Shown here in pieces: positions 9,174 through 17,879 of a stretch of DNA of 26,767 bases. Location: NCBI GenBank assembly GCA_011319805.1, contig SJRY01000058.1, positions 1 through 26,767 on the forward strand, written 5' to 3'. The notes below the pieces were generated by a model. It was not told the DNA's origin, did not search any database, and saw only the letters and a list, made by a program, of their open reading frames with translations. Source of the stretch: Macrocybe gigantea (Eukaryota > Basidiomycota > Agaricomycetes > Agaricales > Callistosporiaceae). The position numbers and the translations under genes are program-made. Every line of letters begins with the position of its first letter. The stretch's first letter is position 1.

Positions 9174-11428
9174 ATGGCCCCCAAATCCAAGAGATCTGCT
9201 CCCTCCACTGCTCCTGTGTCCTCTGGTAAGCCCCATTTCACTGCCCCTGGTCCAGAATCTGACCAGTTCATGCAGATCAGCCCAGATCTGCTAGATCTAC
9301 CAGGAGTTCTGGTCCCATTCCAGACAAAGTGTTGGAAGAAGCACTTTCTACTGCCAAGCCCAGATCCAGACAAGGAGCTCCTAAGTAAATTAATCCAGTT
9401 CTCTTGTAATTGTAAATTTAATCAATATAATTGTCAGGAAAACATCAATTCAATGTCTTGAGGCTGATCTGGCAGCTGAGAACACTCCTCAGCCCAAGTT
9501 GAGCAGGTAAGGGTGATATTATCATATCAGACTGTCTTCTGGCTCATAAATCATAGAACTGAACAACTTTTGGAATCTAGTGGGATTTCTGTTGCACCCC
9601 CTGCACACCACAGGTCCTCCTCGGCAACAATCCCACCCCTTCCCCCTCATACTATCTCTTCTTGCCATCGCTGTTTAGACATAAAGATGCTCACAGACAT
9701 GCAAGAAGGGCCCATCAAGAACGAGAATGACAAAGAAGCAATGAACAAGGACAAGGACCAGGACATGGATGAGGACAAGGATGTCGACATGAATAAAGAC
9801 AAGGATGATAATGATGAGACTGATGATGACAATGACAATGACAATGGGGATGATAAATGTGAGGATGAGGACAAGAATGGGGATGAGGATGAGGACAAGA
9901 ATGGGGATGAGGATGAGGATGAGAATGTGGATGAGGACAAGAACAAGAACAAGGATAAGAATAAGGACAATTGTGGTGCATTTTTATTTTTTCTTTTATC
10001 AAACCTTGCTGATCTTTTTCAATTATTTCCTTTAAACAGCCCCATGTGTTCAAACAACACCTCGGAAACATGGGGACTTCATTCCTAAACCTGCCAAACA
10101 TGCTCGTAAATCTGCCAAACATGCTTGCTCATCGGACTCTTGCTCTATTAACAGCAAGATTATGAAATCATCTCACATTTCTTCTGCTCATACATCAGCT
10201 ACAGGATCATGTGCTCCTAGTCCTCCTTCTCCTTCTACTACCTCTTCTGACCACCTTTCTATTAATAGCATAGATCCTCAGGAATCTTCGTGAGCAACTG
10301 GTGGAATTCTTCGAGGTAAAGCTCATGGAAATACACCAAATATGGCAGATATGGATAAGTATTTATTTTGATTCTTGATTAAATATTGACTTATGCTTTA
10401 AGCAGACCAAATGTCAATGGATATCGACAATCCTGCACCTATTCAAGGAATTGTGCAAATCTTCTCCAAGCGTGATCTGTCTTCAGAGCCAATTGGCATC
10501 AAAGTCAATTGAGAACTCACTCTACAACCTATTCTTGAGAAAATCAGTTTACAGTATCAGAAAATCCGAAGTATTTGTTTTAAAAATTATTTTTATATCA
10601 CAAAATGACTTTAAATTATCAGATTGTCAAATCTATATTTATGAAGATGATATGTGGATGATCAAAGGACCATTTTCTCAAGCCCTTCAAGATACTGATC
10701 CTGTTATGTAGACACTGAAAGATCACAAATACTTTTTATGACTTCTTGCTGTATTTGTTCTTTAATTTTTTTTTTGCACATTGATCTAAATTAATAATTT
10801 TCAGGAACCACTTGGGTCCATTTCCACTTCTGCTATGATTCCGTCATCTTCCTCAGCTTTGTCTATCTCAACTCCATGTGCAGCATCTGATCTGATGCGA
10901 AAACAAATTATTGAAGCATTGAATGTCCCACAATCGATGCTCTGGGATGGCCATGACTCAAACATGTCCTTGTCTCTGGCCTATCAAAAATGGCTTGCAA
11001 TTGATAAAGCTGGTGGCAGGCTATCTTTGCTGAAGGCCCAAGGACAATGGAATGGCAAAGTAATTTTTATTTGGCTTTTATATTCTTTTCTTTTAAATTG
11101 CACCTATTCTTCTTAGTTACCTTCAAAACGTGAAATCGTCGAGGTTTACATGGGCCACTCCAACTATCATAGCCAATATCACACCACATTTGCTGATGCT
11201 ATCAAATATCAAGATATCTGTAACTAGCTCGAGGGTGGTGAAAATTCACAATATACTGAAGCAGACATTTTTGAAGAAAAAGAGGCGACTGTACAGAATC
11301 TCCATGTGATTTTAGCTGACCGAGAGGAGGAAGCAAGCTGTAATGCCAAAAAGGTGGACAAAAAGAAGAAAAATAAAGGAAAAGGTAAAGAGAAGGCATC
11401 AGGCTCCAAGAAACGATCTCATATATAA
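9174..11428 (+). pseudogene. E1 gene A: multi-exon accessory protein of unknown function, decayed
   Basis: Starts at ATG 9174 (MAPKSKRSAPSTAP..., basic and Ser/Pro-rich). Parts seen in order: 'LLDLPGVLVPFQ' (9285-9320); 'LEADLAAENTPQPKLS' before a GTAAGG donor at 9508; a highly acidic Asp/Glu/Lys repeat (9715-9970, with a 24-bp unit repeated); a Lys/Ser/Pro-rich part (10040-10300); 'DQMSMDIDNPAP' after an AG at 10404; and a conserved-looking block 'ALNVPQSMLWDGHDSN'...'LSLLKAQGQWNGK' (10910-11059). A 57-nt intron (11060-11116) leads to 'LPSKREIVEVYMGHS' and a Lys-rich tail (11354-11420) that could be a nuclear signal. In-frame stops at about 10290, 10510 and 11227. I do not know the function; it sits about 45 bp or more upstream of gene B on the same strand and resembles proteins I associate with CxC5/CxC6 genes in mushrooms. 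Confidence 0.55.
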
Positions 11429-11472
11429 GTCATAGCAAGCCATTGGTCTGCAAAATAGTATTGCAATTTTGA

Positions 11473-13833
11473 TTGGCTTTTTTCTTGGTTTGGCCTGATT
11501 TTAGTATGTTTTCCTTGGCATTCTTGCTTATTCTGGCACTCTCCAAGTTGGACTTGGCTATGATTTTGCTCATGATCTCTGGCATTGCCCAATTTGCATC
11601 TTATGATGTGAAACTGCTCTTTATTGCAGTTTTTTGCAATTACTTGCCATCTGCTTATGCTGGGCCTGAAATGATGGATTTTTCTAACATCAAATTTGGC
11701 ATATTTGCAAAGTTTGTCCAAGAAAACTTCAGTAGCAAAATTCCATTGGCTACCATTTTATTGGTTCTTCTGACTTTGATTAAAAATGAAGATCTGTTGA
11801 ATCTTCATTATCACCAAAAAGGAAAAGGAAGAACTACATCCACATGGATGACTGCATTGGTCAGAGCTTTGAAAGCTCAGTTTGGTGAAGCAGATTACAA
11901 ATGCCTTTTAAAAAGGAATGAAAAATGGCAAGGATTGAGTGATGTCCAGATCACCAATGTTATTGCTCAAAAGCTTGATAGCTTAGCAACTCTGCTTTTC
12001 AACAAAACAGATATCTTGGTTGTTGATGATTCATCTATCCAACCAATTCATTTTATCTGTTCAAAAAATTCAACATGTGAAACCATGGAGTGCAATAATA
12101 TGCATCTAATTCAAAATCATCGTGACCAGGATATATCAACTGTAACATTGCTCCAGGGCACACACTTGATCAAAAATGCTGTTATTCTAAGTGGACAGTG
12201 TACAAATTGTTCTATTATTTATTATGCAGATTATGAGAGCTTTAAAGATGGACAAACCTCGAAAAAATATCATATATCATCTGCAAAATATTTAAAAATT
12301 GGACGACAAGTGTGGACAGACTGAACATTTTCAAATGCTATTGTTCAAGCAATGTATCATTTCCATGCTTCAATATCTGCTATAAAGGAGTTCTAGAATA
12401 AAGGTTTTTTACAAGCACAGAATATTTCTCTATCTTGATGTCAAGTTTGGAGTGCTTTTGTTCAAGAAACTATTTGTCAGTTTCTCAGTACTCTAATACT
12501 GCACTTGAAACATTGGAAAATGTAAAGATGGAGGATTTGCTAAAATTAGCATTTGATGAATTGGACAAACAAGGAATTATACGCAGTGCTCAAAATCATT
12601 TCTGCAATGATTGCACACATCCATTTAAATCCAGAGCAGATCATTTAACCATGGATGATGCTGTAGCTGTTATTGGAATCGATGAAAATAGAGCTGTACC
12701 ACTATTGCAAGGTCCTGATGCTGCCAGAGCATTAGAAGATGCTATTCAAGATAGAGCTGCTATAGCAGATGCCATGGATGTTGATGAGGAACCAATTGAA
12801 AATATCCAAGCATCTATTAAAATGGTAGTTATGGATAGTATCGTTATGGGGCCTACACATTGTGCATTCAAAAATTGCACAAATAATCTGGCTAATTATA
12901 AATCTGGAGTATTTTGCAAGGATCATGAAGATCAGAGGAGAAATCTATGTCATATCAAAGATTGTAATTGTCCCATCATTCAACCAACCAAAACTTGTCA
13001 AATCCATCAAAATGACTGGTATACATATATAACTCGATTTGGGCAACAGTCATTATTGGGCATATGATGGTTATTAAAGGCATACAGAGCATGAAACACA
13101 ACCTTGGCTTCCAACTCCAACTACTTCTACACAAAGACATGATGAGCCAGCTTCTGAAGATTCAAGACAGAAAAATTACTTTTCTCTGAATCGATATTAT
13201 TGTGTCAAAACTTTATGTGCTCCTTGTGGTGTTGTTATTGGCTGGACCAAATTTACCAAAGTAGAATCACCAACAAATATTCTAAATTGGCTTGCAAAAA
13301 TATATCCCACTGAAGACCTGTGACCCAATTATATATGCATTGATAAAGCATGCCAAGTACTTCGTACAGCTATTACAAATGGATCTTGGGATATGTAGCA
13401 GAAAACTACTTGGTTTATTGTGGACTCATACCATTATACTAATCACTGAACAAGTGATTATATCTGTCATAAGTGGTGCAATCCTGCACCACTGAATGGA
13501 TCTGCTCCCAATCTTGTTCTTGTAGAACAAGATAATCAAGGACATGAACATTATAAATGAGCTTTCAATACACAGGTAATTTATTTGCAATTTTTTTTGA
13601 ATATAGTGGTCTAATATGGCATTAAATTTCAGGCCTGCAAGCAATTGAATGCTTGGCTTGCAGGGTTTGAAACCATTCTTAATAGAATGACAGTTGATAA
13701 TTTCAACTGGACTTTGCATGCTCTGCTTTTTATATACACTATCAAGACCATTTTGAAACAACAAGAACTGAAAACAACAGTTGTTGGCGATGAGGATTTG
13801 CTAGATGATGAGGATGATGAAGATGATTTCTAG
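11473..13833 (+). pseudogene. E1 gene B: CxC5/CxC6 cysteine-cluster protein, candidate transposase, decayed
   Basis: Begins around 11473-11509. An N-terminal helical region (11509-12000) is followed by the CxC5 cluster: Cys residues in 'HFICSKNSTCETMEC' (12049-12093) and 'GQCTNCS' (12196-12216). Then 'FCNDCTHPFKSRADHL' (12601-12648) and the CxC6 cluster 'GPTHCAFKNCTNNLAN', 'GVFCKDHE', 'NLCHIKDC', 'KTCQIHQ' (12850-13010). The C-terminal half reads 'YYCVKTLCAPCGVVIGWTKF' (13192-13251), 'ICIDKA' (D 13342-13344), 'FIVDSYHY' (D 13423-13425), 'WCNPAPLNGSAPNLV', 'AFNTQ', a 57-nt intron (13576-13632), 'QLNAWLAGFE', 'NFNWTLHALLF' and an acidic tail, stop 13831-13833. Stops at 12322, 12394, 12436, 13321, 13396, 13447 and 13558 fall where relatives have Arg or Trp. 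CxC5 and CxC6 are known from KDZ-associated proteins; a transposase role here is inference. Confidence 0.8.
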
Positions 13834-13867
13834 TTTTGAGTAGTTCAAGTCATTAATCTTTTTTATA

Positions 13868-14450
13868 TTGTTTGAGTCCAAATATAGTCCAATTCTAGTC
13901 CATATTCAGTCCAAATGGAGTGCATAGATATGAAGTTCAGTTGCAATTTAGATGTATATGCCTGACATAAAAGTTCATGTAACTTGAAGTCCAATTACAG
14001 TCCACTTGTAGTCCATATATAGTTCAACTGGAGTCCAATTATAGTCCATATGTAGTCCAATTGTAGTTCTCATTCTTTTCATATAGAGACCATGTATAAT
14101 GCAGATCATGTCTAATATGTGTATAGTCCAATTGTAGTCCACTTCTAGTCCACACAGACTCCACTTCTAGTCCACATAGACTCCATCTCTAGTCCAATTG
14201 GACTCCATATCTAATGCAATTGGAACAACAAGTAAGACAAGTCTTAGCCCAGTTTTAGTCCAAGTGGAGTCCAATTGAAGTCCAATTGGACTGAAAGAAA
14301 TTGATATAAAATATCACAGTCCAAGCCTAGTCCAGTCCAATTTCAGTCCATGGACATCCAAATCAGTTCAAATCATTTATGCTTGGACAGAAAGTGGACT
14401 AAAAGTGGAGTCCAGTGGAGTCCATGGACTGAACATAGACTAGACCTGGA
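13868..14450. repeat. E1 right subterminal AGTCC array
   Basis: Over twenty AGTCC words, mostly as AGTCCAA or AGTCCAT on the + strand, spaced about 10-25 bp, running into the right inverted repeat. The left array carries the same word in both orientations. Confidence 0.8.
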
Positions 14451-14478
14451 GTCCAAATGAGTCCAAATGGATTTGTGG
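14451..14478 (-). repeat. E1 right terminal inverted repeat
   Basis: The reverse complement of 14460-14478 equals 7012-7030 exactly. Confidence 0.8.
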
Positions 14479-14725
14479 GTGAGTGGATTGTACTCATCAA
14501 GAGAGGTCTTGAGGTGATGAAGAGATCTCTCATCTAGTTTTGAAGGTCTACTAGACTGGGCTGTGTCATTGAAATGACCTCTGGTATTATAGTGCTTGAG
14601 AATATAAAAAATGGTAGAATGGTTGCACTTAACAAAAGAGGCAATATCTTGTATTAGAACATTCTCTTTGGCCTTGGTATAGATGAGAGAGCAAAGTTCA
14701 GAAGTAGTATTCTTAGTTCCAGGTG
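14479..14725 (-). pseudogene. Tc1/mariner-like transposase N-terminal helix-turn-helix, fragment
   Basis: On the minus strand the frame gives 'SLIYTKAKENVLIQDIASFV', 'CNHSTIFYILKHYNTRGHF' and 'SSRPSKLDERSLHHL'. This matches the paired-type helix-turn-helix plus Gly/Arg-rich linker of Tc1-like transposases (x-I-A-x-x-x-x-x-S-x-S-T-V...Y-x-x-x-G...R-P-x-K-L). The DDE catalytic part is absent; the fragment is cut at 14479 by the right end of E1, and the open frame runs on into the E1 repeat. Confidence 0.6.
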
Positions 14726-14819
14726 TTTTAGGCTTGGTTGATATAGTGTAGCAATTGTGAGAAATAATTTTGTTGATTACAGGTAGGTCACATGTTGCAA
14801 AACTTATTATAGGGTACTG

Positions 14820-15118
14820 TATAGTAATAATCTCTTGAAAAAGAACCCATTCCATTTCTAGGCCAGTTTGTATTAGCAATAGCATAATTTTAGTAATAAA
14901 AAACATTACTTGGATTCAGTGAAAAGGAAGATGCTGATATAAGGTCAAAATACAAAATACAGTCCTTATATCATAACAACCCTTTATTTGAGCAGTCCAA
15001 ATACTTCCATTCTACCTCACTCTTTTGGCAAGAACAGCTTTGGTGATTCAATGATCCAGTGAAGCCTTCATAGTGAAGAATCTCATCCAAACAAGTCTGG
15101 CAATAATTGAGCCATTCA
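14820..15118 (-). pseudogene. KDZ-associated (CxC2-like) cysteine cluster remnant
   Basis: Reading the minus strand from 15112: 'CQTCLDEILHYEGF', 'SCSCQKSEVEWKYLDCSNKG', then after a TGA 'YKDCIL', and one frame over 'HLPFH'. This follows the pattern of the N-terminal cysteine cluster of KDZ transposases: Leu-Asp-Glu-x-Leu-x-x-x-Glu-Gly, CxxC pairs, and His-x-Pro-x-His. No KDZ catalytic domain follows; instead the Tc1-like piece is next. A decayed fragment. Confidence 0.45.
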
Positions 15119-15428
15119 GTAAGCTTAGTCTATAAGGTGGTTTACAATATGCTCCAATGATAAGAATATAAGAACCTACAACAGCTATGTTTTTCTTTCT
15201 CAGACAAGCTTTCTTTGAAGCCAAGTCCTGCTATTTGGTAGGATGCAAGATACCTTTCAGCTCCAAAAGAGAAGACCCAAGGTTGGGAGCAATAGGTTCT
15301 AGTGGTAAAGATGAACCTGGCTCTTTGCTGGTGATAGGCAGTGGAGAGTTCCAGGTATGGGATCCCAGATGACCAGTAGCACTTGCTTGCAGAGTCATGA
15401 CCTGAGACTTGCTTGTAGATTGGGATAA
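15119..15428. other. Degenerate stretch between the cysteine-cluster and gag-like remnants
   Basis: No recognisable domain. Minus-strand frames continue from 15428 for a while after the stop of the gag-like ORF (Ser/Pro-rich, about 15430-15230), so part of this may be its former C-terminal extension. Confidence 0.3.
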
Positions 15429-15740
15429 CTATTGTTGGAAATCAGTAGAGGCTAATGGTTTGATTGGATAGAAGCTAGAGAGTCTTTTCTTGGATTTGGA
15501 TACAGAACCTAATGCCTCATTATCTACAGGAGTCGATGGCCTTGATGGCCTGGCCTGAGTGGCCTCTGACTTGTATTGAAGCATGACAGCTTTGGTGAGA
15601 GTCTTGTAGAACCTGCCATCAGAAAAGTCATAGAGGCAGAACCTGAAGTCATAGTCAACATAGCCATAGCAGCACTTGGTGCAACCATTGTGTTTCTTGA
15701 GCAACTCATGCTCTACATTAGTGAGCTTAGGTGAGTACAT
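15429..15740 (-). pseudogene. Gag-like zinc-knuckle protein fragment
   Basis: 103-codon minus-strand frame from ATG 15740-15738. 'LTNVEHELLKKHNGCTKC' is followed by Tyr-Val, then Cys (15630s) and 'DGRFYKTLTKA'. This resembles a short zinc-binding segment common in mushroom retroelement-related proteins (Leu-Thr-x-x-Glu...Leu-Leu-x-Lys-His-x-Gly-Cys-x-Lys-Cys...Tyr-Lys-Thr-Leu-Thr). Its upstream end lies exactly at the E2 and gypsy B insertion point, so the ATG may be accidental and the true start lost. Confidence 0.45.
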
Positions 15741-15742
15741 GA

Positions 15743-15763
15743 CACTCCCCCCCCTGTTCTCCT
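15743..15763 (+). repeat. E2 left terminal inverted repeat
   Basis: CACT, eight C, TGTTCTCCT. Mirrors 18314-18333 with one C difference. Confidence 0.85.
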
Positions 15764-15764
15764 G

Positions 15765-16565
15765 GCATCCCTGTTGAGTCCCTGTTGGGTCCTTGTTGAG
15801 TTTCTGGAGTTTCTGTAAAGTCCTGGTTGAGTCCTGGTTGAGTCCTAGTTAGGTCCAATATATATATTACCTGGACTGAAGAAGGACTGAAGGAGGACTG
15901 AAAGAGGATTTTACAAGGATTTCAGCAGAACTCATTCTATCAGGACTCCAGAAGAACTCAACCAGAACCCCAGGAGGACTTTAGAAGGAATCAGAAGGAC
16001 TCTAGAAGGAGTTTACAAGAATCTATACTGAACTATACCAGAACTCTGATATATATTCACATATTCACAGACATTTGGCATATTTCAGAAGAACTGAATC
16101 AGGACTCCACAAGGACTCCACAAGGACCTTAAGAAAACTCTGTCAGGATTTCTACAAGACTCTACAAGGACTCTACAAGGATTCTCATAGGATTCCACAA
16201 GGACTTTAACAGAACTCTACAAGAACTTTTTCAGGACCACAAGAATTTCAACAGAACATTATTATCACAGGACTCCAGCAGGACTCCAGCAGGATTCCAG
16301 CAGAACTCTACAAGGAAAAACATTAAGAGGAGTCCACAAGAACTTTACAAGAACATTACAAGAACTCCACAAGGATTCTACAAGAACTGCACAAGGATTT
16401 CATAAGGACTTGACAAGAACTTTACAAGAACTCCACAAGGACTTTACAAGGACTCTACAATACAAAGCAAATATAGCAGTAGTGTAGCAATATATATTTA
16501 TAAATTCTCATGAGATTCCTGTAAGATTTTACCAGAACTATACAGGAACTTTACCAGGACTCTTT
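15765..16565. repeat. E2 subterminal AAGGACT/ACAAGAACT array, left side
   Basis: About 800 bp of degenerate 11-16-bp units such as AAGGACTCTAC, CAAGAACTTTA and GCAGGACTCCA. First part (15765-15850) has the inverse words GAGTCCTG. Similar in design to the AGTCC arrays of E1 but with a different consensus. Confidence 0.75.
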
Positions 16566-16652
16566 GTGAACTCCAGTGGGAATTGATAATTTTATAGGCC
16601 AAAGTTGAACTGTTGTAGATTTAAAAAACAACAAAAATCATTATCTAAAAGA

Positions 16653-16805
16653 CTAATGTACTATATCCATTTCAATTCCTAATTCTTCTTCCAATTCTTC
16701 ACTATCCATTGATATAATATTTTTAGCCGCCTTTTTACTTTGTTTTTCGAGTACTTTCAAAGTATGAAGAAGTAATAAAACATGTAATGTCCAGTTGAAA
16801 TTATG
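16653..16805 (-). pseudogene. Last exon of a CxC5/CxC6 gene inside E2
   Basis: Minus strand, 16805 to the stop at 16653-16655: 'HNFNWTLHVLLLLHTLKVLE', then 'KQSKKAAKNI', an acidic end 'SEELEEELGIEMD' and a stop. It aligns with the C-terminus of E1 gene B ('NFNWTLHALLFIYTIKTILK', acidic tail, stop), about 50 codons open without a stop. Upstream of 16805 the similarity ends at the edge of the GC-rich block, so the rest of the gene has been deleted. The sequence between the stop and the array (16566-16652) is AT-rich, as a 3' UTR would be. Confidence 0.8.
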
Positions 16806-17482
16806 GACTTACGGGCGAGATGAGCCGTAGACGGGCACTGAAGGGCGACGAGGGCGGGGGAGTCGGCGTGGAGGGTGGGGTGGGGTCCTGCTGGGTGCCG
16901 ACGGCTGCCGTGGAGTGGTGGAGGGGAGAGGGCGGGCGGGAGGCGGTGGGTGGCGCTGAGGGCACGCCGTTTGCGGCCATTGGGCGGCGGTGACGGCTGT
17001 GGTTGGGCGCAGAGGGCGGGCGGGGGCCGTGGGCTGCCGTTGGTCGGAGGAGGGCGGGCGCGGGTGTTTGGGGCCAAGCGGGGGGCCGTGGGCGCCGCTG
17101 ACGGTTGCCGTTGGGCGGTGGAGGGTGGGCGGGAGCGGTGGGCGGTGGGCGGCGTTGACGGCCATTGCCGTTGGGCGGTGGAGGGTGGGCGGGAGTGGTG
17201 GGAGGGAGCGGTGGGCGGTGGGCGGCGTTGACAGCCGTTGCCGTTGGGCGCAGATGGCGGTGTCGATCCGGGGGCGGGCCGTGGGCCGTGGGCGGCGCTC
17301 ACGCCTGCGGTTGGCTGCCGTTTGGCGTTTGCGCCTGAGGGCGGGAGGAGGGCGTGGGCGTGGGCGCGTTAGACGGCGTTGGGCGCCGGTGAGGGAGGCG
17401 GGCCCTGGGCGGCGCTGTACGGCTGCCGTTCGGCGGTGGCGTTGCGCCGTGCACCTGGTGGGCGGTCAAACGCACAGGAACG
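16806..17482. repeat. GC-rich GGGCGG/GGCCGT minisatellite-like block of E2
   Basis: About 680 bp of CpG-dense repeats (words GGGCGGTGGGCGGCGTTGACGG and TTGCCGTTGGGCGGTGGAGGG, each partly duplicated; a roughly 80-bp unit at 17110-17175 recurs at 17175-17245). Long frames here are Arg/Gly- or Pro-rich and look like composition artefacts. G runs could form quadruplexes. Confidence 0.65.
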
Positions 17483-17512
17483 AGAAAAAAAAGAAAAAAA
17501 AAGCTTACCTCT

Positions 17513-17542
17513 GCGACAGAGGCGTCAACGCGCCTCTGTCGC
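17513..17542. repeat. Perfect 12-bp hairpin
   Basis: GCGACAGAGGCG (17513-17524), loop of 6, CGCCTCTGTCGC (17531-17542). It lies next to an A tract (17484-17502); on the minus strand the order is hairpin, GTAAGC, T tract. Confidence 0.6.
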
Positions 17543-17704
17543 CCATTCTCCTCCTTCCCCCGTGTCCGGCTTGCCGTTGGGCGGCGCTGCGTCGTGGTGG
17601 TTCCTCGTCGTCTGGGTGCTTGATGTGGTGATGGGGAAGGAGGTGGAGGAAGGGGTGGGAGCGATGATGAGAAAGCGGAATGCGAGCGTGAGACTGATCA
17701 ACAA
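17543..17704. other. Unassigned E2 interior
   Basis: GC-rich moving to mixed sequence, no gene or repeat recognised. The shared word GATCAACAAGGTC lies at its end (17696-17708). Confidence 0.4.
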
Positions 17705-17726
17705 GGTCATGTGACCGCACATGACC
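17705..17726. repeat. Inverted repeat GGTCATGTG / CACATGACC
   Basis: 9-bp perfect arms with a 4-bp loop, containing E-box-like CATGTG/CACATG words. It is next to the module shared with E1. Confidence 0.6.
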
Positions 17727-17763
17727 CCACCGGTATGTCAATTGAAACCATTTGTTTCCATGC

Positions 17764-17850
17764 AAGCCCTCCTGGTCCAGTGGTTAAGCCCTCACTCTGC
17801 CGTTCAATTCCCCTAGTCCCGAGTTCAATCCCCTTTCATGTCCATTTTTT
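17764..17850 (+). other. tRNA-like sequence in E2
   Basis: A-box-like TGGTCCAGTGGTTAAG (17773-17788), B-box-like GAGTTCAATCC (17821-17831), and a run of six T (17845-17850) as a pol III-type stop. The cloverleaf stems pair poorly, so it is a tRNA-derived relic or SINE-like module. The reverse complement of its first half is the word shared with E1 at 7664-7676. Confidence 0.45.
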
Positions 17851-17879
17851 AAACTTGATTTTCTGCTGTTTGTCTGCAT

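Larger units (their letters stand above)
7012..14478 (+). mobile_element. E1: DNA transposon carrying a CxC5/CxC6 gene and an upstream accessory gene
   Basis: Bounded by inverted repeats starting CCACAAATCCATTTGGACT: 7012-7030 on the + strand and 14478-14460 on the minus strand, 19 bp perfect, with further matching TTTGGACT just inside. Both ends continue into dense AGTCC/GGACT arrays. Inside, in order: tRNA-like sequences, GC-rich minisatellite, T-rich tract, gene A, gene B (CxC5/CxC6). No target duplication is visible and the flanks differ (gypsy A at left, a Tc1-like scrap at right), so the insertion site has been rearranged or the duplication has been lost. All genes carry stops; this copy is inactive. 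Confidence 0.75.

Noticed and set aside
9647..10122. Poly-Ser and Cys/His/Pro-rich frames on the minus strand
   Set aside because: Antisense shadows of the acidic GAT/GAC/GAG repeat of gene A.
13868..14450. CRISPR-like array of short repeats
   Set aside because: The unit is only 6-8 bp with irregular spacing, there are no constant-length spacers, and it lies inside a eukaryotic DNA transposon.
7012..15740. Possible TET/JBP dioxygenase or KDZ catalytic domain accompanying the CxC protein
   Set aside because: I looked for these because they travel with KDZ elements, but found no matching motifs in any frame; only a CxC2-like cluster at 14820-15118.
16757..17631. Long Pro/Arg-rich or Gly/Arg-rich frames of up to 213 codons
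   Set aside because: Composition artefacts of the GC-rich E2 block. Only 16653-16805 on the minus strand, in a different frame, shows real homology.
17764..17850. Functional tRNA gene
   Set aside because: A and B boxes and a T run are present, but acceptor, D and T stems do not pair and no anticodon loop is credible; kept only as tRNA-like.
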